A stretch of 64,000 nucleotides of DNA from Nepenthes gracilis (lineage: Eukaryota; Streptophyta; Magnoliopsida; Caryophyllales; Nepenthaceae). Both the position numbers and the translations under genes were made by a program. A model generated the notes under the pieces. The model did no database searches, was not told the DNA's origin, and was given only the letters and a program-made list of their open reading frames with translations. Below, piece by piece: positions 14,001-26,000 of the stretch; positions within the stretch are counted from its first letter, which is position 1; each line of letters starts with the position of its first letter. Location of the stretch: NCBI GenBank assembly GCA_033239525.1, contig BSYO01000002.1, forward strand, positions 28,688,068 to 28,752,067, read 5' to 3'.

Positions 14001-17000
14001 GTTATGTGGGAAAATTACTAGCTTTGTTTCCCCTGTATCCTTGTTTCTTTCAATCGTATGAAGAGAATTAGACGCTGAATCAGGGTGAATAACACAGGAT
14101 GATGTAAACCTTTCTTGACCCTACTCATCATTTGAGGAATTGTTTGGTCCCTTCTTTCAGGAGCACTTCCTGTTTTTCTTGGAAAATCCCTTACTCTAAC
14201 AATTGAGATCCAGAAGTCACAAATGCATTTCCATGTCTTATATCTTTATAAGGACCTTTTGATCACTCTTTTCAATCTTATGACTGCGTGTCCTCTAACT
14301 TTCATATTAAGCATCTTATAGCAATTGTGACATGTTAAAATGTAGGAACTAATTGAAACTGGCAAACTTGTTGCATCCTTTTGGTACTTTAGTCACGCAG
14401 GTGTAGTAATATTATGCAATTCATCTACAACCTTTTGGTTAACCCTCTCTACTTCAAATTTGAAATTTTTTTGTTCATTTCCTGTTTCCTAACCTTTTGT
14501 GCATGTCTTGACCCCATAAGAGGGAGGTCACACACTTGAAGCCCGTATCCCCTTTCCCCACAATTATAATCAAAAGAGGCATTAAATTTAATATACTAAG
14601 CATATATATATATAACTCAAACAAGAGTTGTGAATAATTTATTGCGGGCTTTTGAACATTCATCTTTTTTTTTCTGTAAATCTATTGTGTCACATTTATT
14701 AGGTAATTAATCCGATTGTTAATTTTAATTTGGTTGAGTTTAATGACTTTTTATACGTTCAACTCCCTTTACTTTATAAAACTCATCCATATAACAACCT
14801 TAGTTTATCATTAGCAACATTTTCAGTTCACCACTTGACTTGTATGTGAGGTGGAAAAACCACTTTGCTCTGCACTTCACTTGAAATTTGATGTTCATCA
14901 GGATAGATGGGAAGACAACTAATCTTCACATTAAACATTTTCTGTAAGTAGGTAGACATTCTTTCTAGGAAAATTAGACGTCAAGAGAATATGTTCCATT
15001 CCTTGTTTTACTATCTACACCTATTTTTCTTTAAGAAAAAAAAAAACACTTCTTTTATAATAAACTTCTATTTCACAGCTTAAATTTATTTATATTATTC
15101 ATTATTCTTGCTATCATGCAAGCTAACCAAAGTTTGACCCAGCAACTTAACGTGCGATCTTAATTTTGTTTTATTAATGGATTTACTTTCTTTCTATTCA
15201 AACTATCTTACTTTTGAAACTCTATCTGTTTAGAAAATTCAGTTAGAATTTAGAATGCATGAACTTGAAGATGAGGAATATTCATTACCTTTTATGCTGG
15301 ACTCGCACCTTTCCAAATTGTAAATATTATTGGCCTTATTATGTAAACCTTCCATTATGTTACAGTATTAACACCCTTCTAATTGTTAAATTCATAAGTA
15401 GTGAATCTAAGTCTTCTGTGAATATTCTTATAATATGAATCAGGGCTCTTTCATACCTTGTGTACCCATATTTTTTTAATGCACTCTAAGAACTACAAAG
15501 ACTTGTCCCAATTTAACTTTGTTCCTATTTTTTAGCATGACTTGAAAGACCTAATCAAGCAAATTTGATTTATGCTCTTTCCCCCTGGAATTCATTTTTG
15601 TAATGACTTAACCCAATATCTTTCCTATTTTTTTATACTGACTTTATCCAATCATTTTAAATATTTAGTTTTCAATCATTTTTCTATTTTATTTTTCCAT
15701 TTTTTCTTCAAAACAAGCTTCATCCTCTACTTTTATATATTGTACATTTTTTCCAAGCTTCATGTGCTGATTTTTTTTTTTTCAACCAATTTCGTTTTAT
15801 ATTTTAGTTTCCCTAACTTGGTGTAATCAAGCTTCATAGTTTTAGTGTGAGCAATAATACATTTATATCTGAGCATTGTTTAATATCTATAATTGTAATA
15901 AAACTTAACCTGAAAAAAATTTTTTGTCCCTTTTCTATAAATAGTTGGACATTATCAAGAAATGAATTGAACTATATATTCATAGTTTTTCTTATCAATT
16001 TTACAAATTTGGACAATAAATTTTAATTAAGATTTGAATAATCTGAACTATGACCTGACCAAATAAATTTTTATCTCCATTTTTTTGTGAAAAATTAAGA
16101 AGGCTGCACACTTTTAACCCTCTCAGACCCCACAACATGGGAACCTTTTGGAGTGGGCTGTCATTTTTTTTAATCCTTTGTGAAGAGTTCAGTGGACATT
16201 CTCAACAAATAAATGGGCTATTTATTTTAATATTTGGAAAAATCTTACCAATTAAGGTAAGGTGTCAAGGCTTGAGCCTAACAAGGGCCAAAATTCAGGT
16301 TTTCTTGTTCGTCCTCAGCTGCATAATTCGTTTTTTAATGGTGTGACATGTTCTCCAATGTTAATTTAACTAATAAGTGCTTCTTAAACTTCTATAATAA
16401 TTTATATATTCTCTGTGTTTAGTGAATACTTTCCTTATTATTTTTATTTTATAAATGTTTTGATCAGGTGCCTAAGATAGATCTAATATAAGAGCTATAA
16501 AATGTATTATTTAAACTAAGAAACCAAACTCTCAATCATTATCTTCTCATTATTTTCTGTAGATAGCACCAATAAATGATTTATGCCTAAGATAAGATTT
16601 ATAGGAGTTTTATCCAACTAGAAAAAAACAAGGCTTCATATCATTCACTTTGTGAGCTGCACAGCATATAGCTGGAAGTTAGAGGGGCCTACTACTTGCC
16701 TAACCCTTTGCATTGAGGGATCGTAGATCGAACCTTCCCTAATCCTACAATGCAAGAAGCTTTATGCATTGTGCCGCTGTTTTTTAATATTAGTTTGTTA
16801 AACTTTTTGAACATGTACGTGTTATCTTTAAGATAGGATTAACAAGATATTTGATGCAGGGAGGGGGAAAAGAGGGGAGGAGAAGTAGAAGAAATTGGAA
16901 GAAAAGAAAGAAACTGGAAAAGTGAATAGAGAGAAGTAGAGACCAGTAGAGAAACAAGGAAATCACAATCATTCAATATTCATTTAATTTATCAATAATA

Positions 17001-20000
17001 CCTTCAATATTAGAGATATAATTTTTATATATAGAAACTTTACTTCTAGATTAATTAAAAAATAAATATAATTTTTTAACTAACGACATATCAAAATAAG
17101 AAGATAGTATAACATAATTGCCTAAAATAAAATATTATCAAATAAAATCTCTCAAAATCTAATAAAATAAAATCTTCAACCAAATAAAATCAAAATCAAA
17201 TAAATCTCAAATCACTGAATTTGGAATGTCCCTGATGTCCGCATCAATATTATAACAAAGTGACAGATCCTAGAAAGCTTTTTCCTTTCAATACTTCTAT
17301 ATGTAAAATAACAATATGTAGATAATAGATATCTTTAAAACGAAGTTGTATTAGTGCACGCTACATGATTTGGTGATGCCACGTCGATGTTGCTTTTTAC
17401 TACGTATGTATTCCTAAAAGGCGAGCCTTGACGCTGCGGTAGAATTGTTGTTGTATAATTTGGTGATCACGAGTTGTAGAGGAAACAACCTTTTTTCATA
17501 ATTTAAGGTACGATTGTGTCTAATAAACCCAAAATAGTCCAACCCTAACCCGGGGGCTTATAGCAGAAGTTTCATGCATTGAGTTGCCTTTTTATTCCAC
17601 AAATTTTTTGACCTTACACATATTAGCTAGTGTCTGTGTAAATTAACTAAAATGCCCACTTATTATGTGATGGACTAGTCTCCTGATGGCATCATGAATC
17701 TTAGCTTACAAATACCCCATGTTAAATAAGTTTTTCATGTTTTACGTTTCTGAATAAAGTTTTCTTCAGTCAATGAACTGTTGATCCAGTGGCATATTGG
17801 AGAAGATGAAACGCTGTCCATTACGAAAGATTGAGATGGCCTAAACTCATCTTTGGTCACATGCATATCCATATATTTCTTCTTATTTGCTATGAGATGC
17901 TGGATCTGGGGGATTTTCAGCAATGCTGTAATCCTATAATCTTTGAAGGATTGTTTGAAAGATTTTTTCAGTGTTGGTGTTCTGCCAATTTTGAGTCTTT
18001 AATATTGAGGGTAATTCTTTTTGAATTGACTCTGTAATATTATTGCAGAACAATAATATGTATGAGAGGGCAACAACATGGTGTAAACAAAATAGCAGGG
18101 AGAGTTTTTTTGTTTATTCATCAATTCAGTTGTGGTAATATCTACATTTGGGAGGTTAAGTTCTTGGATAGGTTGTGTTAAAAATCACTCCCGTGTGGAA
18201 GTCCTTAGGACTTGAATAGAGCACGAATGTATTAGGAGGAAGAAATTCCGGTCAACAAAGTTGACCGGAGTTTTCTGGATGGTTAACTCTTCCGGTCAAT
18301 ATGTTGACCGTAATAAATTGTGAGCCGTTTGAAGAAGCAGAACGGGTTACTTCGACCGGTCAAAGGTGTGGTTGATAGGCTACTATGAAGCGACGGACAA
18401 CAGAGTTGACATGCTGTATTTGGGAGACCTGAACGACTGTCATACTCAAAAAGTGTACAGTTAACCTACTCTTTTGGGTGGTTGGTAGAAGTCATTCTCG
18501 AGACTCCAAAGGCTGATCGGTCTGCAGGAATAAGCATGCGCCGCCTGCTGCAGGACTAGACATGCGCATGCAGGCAGACCTTGGAAGTTGAGCACTAACC
18601 ACCAAGCTATGGTGAGGGGTGTGTGTATATGTATGTACACTTTGCACATAGCGAAATGGGTGGTAAGGCAAGAACAAGAAGAAGGAGAAGGCACCGGTCA
18701 AGTAGATAGAAAGAGTGCAACAGATAAGTAAAAGTGAAAAGAAAGAGAGCTGTGAGTGAAAACAAAGTGAGAGGGCTTTGTTTATTTTTGTTTTGTTCTT
18801 ATTTTCGCCTCTTATAATTTTCTCATACTTAGTGATTCTTTGTGGACTTAGTGTCCCGTGGTTTTTTTCTTAATTTAGAAGGATTTTTCACGTAAAATTT
18901 GGTATTCGTTTCTTTTCTCCTGTCTCTACTTCACAGTGCCCATTGTGCTTTATCAGTTGGCCGTCCATTTTGGCCAATAGGTGAAAATTGTTTTTGTATT
19001 CTGGTCAGTAGGTCGCCCGTTGCCCGCCAACAAGTGGTATCAGAGACTGGTTGACAAATCCGTCTGAATGGCGTCATCATCCTCAAAGAACTTTCCATTC
19101 AGTGTAGAACAGTTCAATGGGTAGGGCAACTTCATCTTCAGGTAGGAGAGGGTGAAGAACATCTTGACGAGAGAAGGAACAATCAAAGCACTGAAGAAGA
19201 AGGAAGATAAGCTGGAAAGCCTATTAGAGGAGGATTGGCAAGATAAACGAGATCTTGCCAATTGTACTATCAAACTATGTCTTGCGGACAACACGCTCCA
19301 GGAGGTCCTTGGCTTGATCGATCTGGCGGAGGTGTGGGAGAAGTTTGAAAGTCAATATAAGTCCAAATCCTTGACAACCAGGCTTCATATTAAGAAACAG
19401 TTCTATGGCCTGCGGCTGTCAGAAGGTGGCAGCTTTGAGAAGCATTTGGACGACTTTAATCGGATTGTAACTCTGATGTTCGCAATTGATGAGGTAATCA
19501 ATGAGGAGGATAAGGCATTGGTGCTGCTGGCCTTTCTGCCAGCTTCTTATGATCATATTATCACCACGTTGCTGTTTGGGAAAGACACACTCAAACTGGA
19601 CAAGGTCATCGCCTCCCTACTTATGAATGAGTCAAGGCGGTCACAAGGGGTTTCGACGTCTTCTCATAGTGAGGTACTTGTGACCGAGTCCAAGGACGAA
19701 GCAGATGTCGCAGCCAGAAACCATGAGAAAAAGGTCGCAGCAAATCACAGTCAATGTACCAAAACCTTGAGTGCTATCATTGTGGCAAAAAGGGCTATAT
19801 CAAGAAGCAGTACTTCAAGTGGAAGCGTGAGAACGTCGAGAAGGAGAAAGGAGAAAACGGACGTAGTGAGGACAAATCCTCTGTCTCAGTAGTCACAGGA
19901 GGCGACCTCCTGGTGACATGCGAAGAAAACGTGGCAAACCTGACGGATGAGAAGTCCGGCTGGTTTATTGATTCTGGTGCCACCTTGCATGCCACGTCAA

Positions 20001-23000
20001 AAAGGGGATTGTTTACATCTTATACTCCAGGAGACTTTGGAGTGATTAGGATGGGCAATGAAGGAACATCTCCGATGGTAGGTAGGGGAAATGTTGTCTT
20101 GGTCACAAACAACAGGACAAGACTGACGCTGAAGGATGTACGTCATGTCCCTGACATTCGGCTGAATGTCATCTCAGCCGGTCGACTGGATGACGAAGGT
20201 TTCTGCAATACCTTCTGTGAAGGCGAATGGAAACTGACCAAAGGATCTCTTGTTATAGCAAGAGGAAAAAGAGCTCCGACCTATATGTGATGAAGGCCTG
20301 TACAGTAGCCGAGACATGAATGCTATAATCTACAAGGAGGCAGAGGATCTGTGGCACAGAAGGTTGGCCCACATGAGTGAAAGGGGTCTATTTCATCTGG
20401 CCAGGAAGGGCCTGATCAATGGAATAAAGGAGGACGGACCAAAGATGTGTCCTCATTGCTTGGTCGGCAAACGGAGGAGAGTCTCGTTTCGTGGAGACCT
20501 GTCCGCCCTAAAGGCAGAAGTGCTAGATCTCATACACACAGATGTGTGTGGACCATTCAAGGAAAAATCATTTGGTGGAGCCCAGTACTTTGTTTCTTTC
20601 ATTGACGATTGTTCCAAAAAGTTGTGGGTTTACCCACTGAAAATCAAGGACCAAGTTCTTAATACTTTTGAGCAATTTCATGCTCTTGTGGAGCGTCAGA
20701 CGGGGAATAAATTGATGGCCGTCCTGAGCGACAACGGCGGCGAATACTTGGGATCTTTTGATGCCTATTGCCGGTCACGTGGTATCAGGTATCAGAATAC
20801 ATCGCCAAAGACACCACAATTGAATGGAGTGGCAGAACGGATAAATCGCACACTTCTGGAGAGAGTACGTTGCATGCTTTCGGAAGCCAAACTTCTTGCA
20901 TCCTTCTAGGCTGAGGCTTTTAGGACAGTGACCTACATCATAAATAGGTCGCCCAGTAAACCTTTGATGGGTGAAGTGCTGGAAAAGATATGGACAAACA
21001 AAGAGCCGTCCTATGATCATTTGCGGGTGTTTAGGCGTAAAGCATTCGTACATGTTCCAAGAGACGAAAGGACAAAGTTAGAGTCAAAGACGATGCAGTG
21101 CGCCTTTCTGGGCTGTGGGGAGGATGAGCTGGGCAACCGGTTCTATGATCCAGCTACTAGAAGGCTCGTCCGGTCATGGGACGTAACCTTCGCTGAAAAT
21201 GAGACGATTGAAGATATTGGTAAGAAGGCCAATTGTGATGATGAGTAAACGGACAAAGTAAGTATTGAAGTTGTCCGTCCGGCATCATTGGAAAGAGATG
21301 ATCATGACCCTGAGATGGCTGAGGATAATGAAGAGGAGATCATGGCACCGGATAGCACCATGGACGGAGTCATCCCTCAACCGGGCGGGAATGTTTCTGT
21401 CAGACGATCCTCACGTAACAAACGACCGTCCGTCCGTCTGTCGCCCAACAAATACGTCATGCTTACTAATGTCGGAGAGCCTGAGGACTATGAAGAGGCT
21501 ATGAAGGAAAAAAGTAAGGAGAAATGACTGGAAACCATGAATGATGAGATGAGTTCTCTTGATGAGAGCCACACTTTCGATCTAGTTAAGCTTCCTAAGG
21601 GGAAGAAGGCACTGACGAATAAATGAGTCTTCTGGTTGAAAACAAACGAGAACACCAAGGAGCCTAGATACAAGGCACGGTTGGTGGTGAAAGGTTTCGG
21701 TCAACGGAATGGAGTTGATTTTGATGAAATCTTTGCTCCAATAGTAAAGATGTCCTCCATACGAGTCGTGCTGGGTTTGGCGGCTGTCCAGGACCTTGAG
21801 GTAGAGCAGATGGATGTCTGGACAGCTTTCCTCCATGGTGAACTTGAAGAAGAGATTTACATGGAACAGCCGGAAAGGTTTGAGGCTAAGGGGAAGGAAC
21901 AACTTGTCTGTCATTTGAGAAAAAGTCTGTATGGTTTGAAGTAAGCTCCTCGGCAGTGGTATAAGAAGTTCGAGTCGGTTATGGCCCGTCAAGGATACCG
22001 GATGACTACTCGTGATCACTGCGTATTTGTACAGAGGTTTTCTGATAATGACTTTGTCATCCTTCTCCTATACATGGATGACATGTTGATCGTTGGACGC
22101 AATGATGCTCGAATAAAAGAGCTGAAAGAGCAACTTGGGCAGTCATTTGCTAACGGATTTAATTTTCTCACGGTCGTGAGGGAAAGTTTGTTAGAAATCA
22201 CTCCCGTATGGAAGTCCTTAGGATTTGAACAGAGTACGAATGTGTTGGGAGGAAGAAATTCTGGTCAACAAAGTTAACCGGAGTTTTTTGGACGGTCAAC
22301 TCTTCCGGTCAATATGTTGACCATCATAAGCGGGATGGGTTACTTCAACCGGTCAAAGGTGTGGTTGACCAGCTAATATGAAGCGACGGACAACAGAGTT
22401 GACATGCTGTATTTGGGAGACCTGAACGACTGTCATACCCAAAAAGTGTACAGTTGACCTGTTCTTTTGAGTGGTTGGTAGAAGTCATTCTTGGGACTCC
22501 AAAGGCTGATTGGTCTGTAGGAGCAAGCATGCGCTGTCTGCTGCAGGACCAGATGTGCGCATGTAGGCAAACCTTGAAAGTTGAGCACCAACTACCAAGC
22601 TATGGTAAGGGGCATGTATATATGTATGTACACTTTGCACATAGCGAAATGGGTGGTAAGGCAACAACAAGAAGAATGAGAAGGCACCGGTCAAGTAGAG
22701 AGAAAGAGTGTAACAGAGGAGTGAAAGTGAAAAGAAAGAGAGCTGTGAGTGAAAACAAAGTGAGAGGGCTTTGTTTATTTTTTCTCTGTTCTTATTTTCG
22801 CCTCCTGTAATTTTCTCATACTTAGTAATTCTTTGTGAACTTAGTGTCCTGTGGTTTTTTCCTTTTTCACGTAAAATTTGGTGTTCGTTTTTCTTCTCCT
22901 GTCTCTACTTCACAGTGCCCATTGTGTTTTATCAGTTGGCCGTCCATTCCGGCCAACAGGTGAAAATTGTTCTTGTATTCTGATCAGTAGGCCGCCCGTT

Positions 23001-26000
23001 GCCCACCAATAGGTTGTGTTGTCTGTGAGCTTTGATTCTTGACTGTTAGGATGGCCTTATTAGTTATCCTATCTATCACAGATAAGAAGGGATAGCATTA
23101 TGAGTTAATCTAAGTGCTTAATCCATCTGTCCTTTTATGTTGAAGGAATTACCCTCTACTGATTGCTACATGGAAAGTTGCTCCTGCCTTGGCCGCTGGA
23201 TGTGCTGTTATACTGAAGCCCTCAGAATTGGCATCAGTGTATGTTGTTATCTTATTAACCATCTTTATTGGTCCAACCTTGTTTCTCATTTGTATCTTCC
23301 ACAAATATGTTGCATTTTGGTTTCAGGACCTGTTTGGAATTGGCTGAAGTGTGCAAGGAAGTGGGACTTCCTGCTGCTGTATTGAACATTCTAACAGGAA
23401 CAGGTCCAGAAGCTGGTGCACCATTGGCATCTCATCCCCACATGGACAAGGTACTTTATTCACTTTTGGCAGCAGAAACATTGGTGGCCTAGTCATTACA
23501 AGGCTTGCATTATGTTGATTTGTTCGTATTGTAAATCTTCTATTTGTTTTCATATTCTTACAGTAGATAAAATAATTAGAGACCATAAGAAACCAAATTT
23601 TTTTCTTGAAAAAAAAAAAGCGCCACGGAGCAGCTCTGAGTAATGCCAGTGCATCTTCTGCCTGCCCTAAAGCTGACTTTATATGACTGGACTATTGCTG
23701 CAACACAAAGTGCAACACCATAGACTCGGCAGCACAACATGCTGCTAATTAGCTATAATGTGTTCAACAAGAATTTTTAGAATTAGATCTGCGACACTGT
23801 AAAAAGGATTAACATTTCATCGTATTCCATATCCTTGTGTTGAGCTTGGAATGCTTCTTTGTTTTGCATTCCATATCTCCCTGTGCTGTGATATGAAGTA
23901 AAACCTGTGAAGCCATAACTCCTCCATAACTCCTAATTATGGAGGTTCATCCTGGTGGCACCTAATTCATGTACCCACTTATGATCTTGCACGGAAGGAT
24001 GTGTTGCCATTAATTGTCCATGGAAGAGTGCAACACATCAATGGCTACCGTGGGAAGGTGGCTCTTATGACAAGAGAATGCACCATGGTTAGTTAATCTT
24101 ATTTATCTCTCTTTGAAGTCACACAATTGTATTAACTAGTAGATGAGGTTCGTATCTATATATAAAGGAGTGTGCAAATGAGTAAAGTTTATCAAATACA
24201 CTTAGCCATGTAGCACTAAATACAATTTGCTAAGTGCCCAGGTTTAGGGTGGTTTAGATATTCACTAAATAACTTAGGATACTTAGTAAGAAGAATGTGA
24301 CCGAGTTATTTTTATCACTTGTACTTTTTTGATTATAGTGGAACCACCACGTCTTGCATGGTGGATGTAATTCTTAACCAAAAGTGAATCACTTAAATTC
24401 GTTTTTTTGTGTGTACTTGAATTCATGCTTTAACTCCATTGTTACTCACAACAAAACCACACCTCAAGCCAAAACAACCTTCTCCAATTATGCACTCAAT
24501 TCCCTACCTTTGAAGTCCAAATGAATTATAAAGTCAAGTAAAACATATACTCTAGCTAATTCATGTCGATAACTAAGTACAAGTTCTATGGATGTTAAGG
24601 GCCTCCGTTATCCAATTCACTCAACAATACAAGATTTCTACGTACTCAAAAAATGAATTTTTTGGTATTAGTGTTAGTATTTCATATTTCCTCCCCAAAA
24701 TAAGCGCAAGACAGGTTTGGCAACCAATTTTGGTAGTTGACAACTTGTTGAAATGCTACGAATGCCATGGTCCAACTTTTATTTAGCCGAAATTGACTGT
24801 ACGACTCATTAATTTTTTTTTAACCCTAAGGCCAATCTTACTCAATTTGATGATTCAAAATTTTAACATTTCTGTAAATAAGGCTTATCATTTGAACCCC
24901 TCTTAATGTGTTCGGGATAGTTATTATTGATTTAAGGTCTCAATCTCTTAGTCAAGCAACTAGCACATACTGATTGCTTCCCTTCTTAAATTCACCACCA
25001 AGCCAATGCTCGTCCCATCAATGTGATCTCTTGCCAACTTAGCACCTGCATGCAGCCAACCATTGTGTTAAAGGCCTCACCACAATCATCCCATCTACAA
25101 CTCTTGTGGTATGTTGACACATGGAGCACCCTTACGCCAAAGAGATACTCCACTCTCGCTAGCTCACTAATGAGAACAACTCATGTCCATAACAAGCTAT
25201 CTCTGACACTTGGGATCTCTAGGCCTTTGCCAAATAGTGTCAGGAGACACTCTAAAGGCAACAACCATTGTAATCCATCTTAGTCACCAAACCATGAAAG
25301 CATGTCGCAGTCTACATGCCTTGACAGGCAAACATGCACAAAAAACATTGATCTCAACCCTATATAGCATGGTGTCACCCTATTATATGCCCACCACATC
25401 ATGATCGTTTCATCTACTTGAGATATCCTAATTGTCTCTTGCACTGGAGGACTATCATCTTGAGTACGATTTTAAGGTAGCATGTTCTAATTGCATATTG
25501 AGGGTGGTAAACTCTGGCTAAATGCCTATCCTCACTCTAGAGTCCTCCAGCCATTGCTAGGCAATATTGACTAGGACATGACTTCTTGCCGAGCATTACA
25601 GACTTACTTTCATAAAAGGAAATAATAAAATCACTAAGCCTTTTAATTTGATTCATGTTGATTTATGGAGACCTCTTCCAAGTAAGTTTATGATGGCTCA
25701 AAATATTTCCTACAATTGCTGATGATCACACAAAATGTACTTGATTGTACCTCATGAGACAAAAGTTTGAGACCAGAATGCCCTTGCAACATTTTATGCC
25801 CTTATAGAGACACAAATTCCAAACTAAAATTAAGATCAGATAATGGCCTTAATTTAATATGAATGATTTCTATTCTAAAAAGGGGATCATTCATCAGAGA
25901 TCTTGAATTGGAAATCATCAACAAAATAGTACTGTAGAGAGAAAACACTAGCACATCATAAATGTTGCAAAATCCCTGAAATTTCAATCTGGTTTTTCTC

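Larger units (their letters stand above)
18176..23011 (+). mobile_element. Ty1/Copia retrotransposon B (Tork/Tnt1-like), internally deleted
   Basis: A structurally complete insertion: two LTRs, 5-bp target duplication, Met-tRNA-type primer site, gag-PR-INT-RT in order, all sense to the dehydrogenase gene in its intron 4. The integrase and following region ([34 protein letters not shown]) resemble the Tnt1/Tork lineage. After the RT motif YMDD (22073-22084) the pol sequence stops near 22160 and the right LTR begins about 30 bp later. The RNase H domain has therefore been deleted and the copy cannot be autonomous. In-frame stops at 19122, 19143, 20907, 21525, 21624 and 21942 add to that. LTR divergence (10 differences in the first 100 aligned bases, all transitions) points to an old insertion. 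Confidence 0.95.

Noticed and set aside
18461..18701. Minus-strand overlapping frames, repeated at 22485-22694
   Set aside because: They fall in the two LTRs of Copia B and are conserved only because the LTRs are copies.
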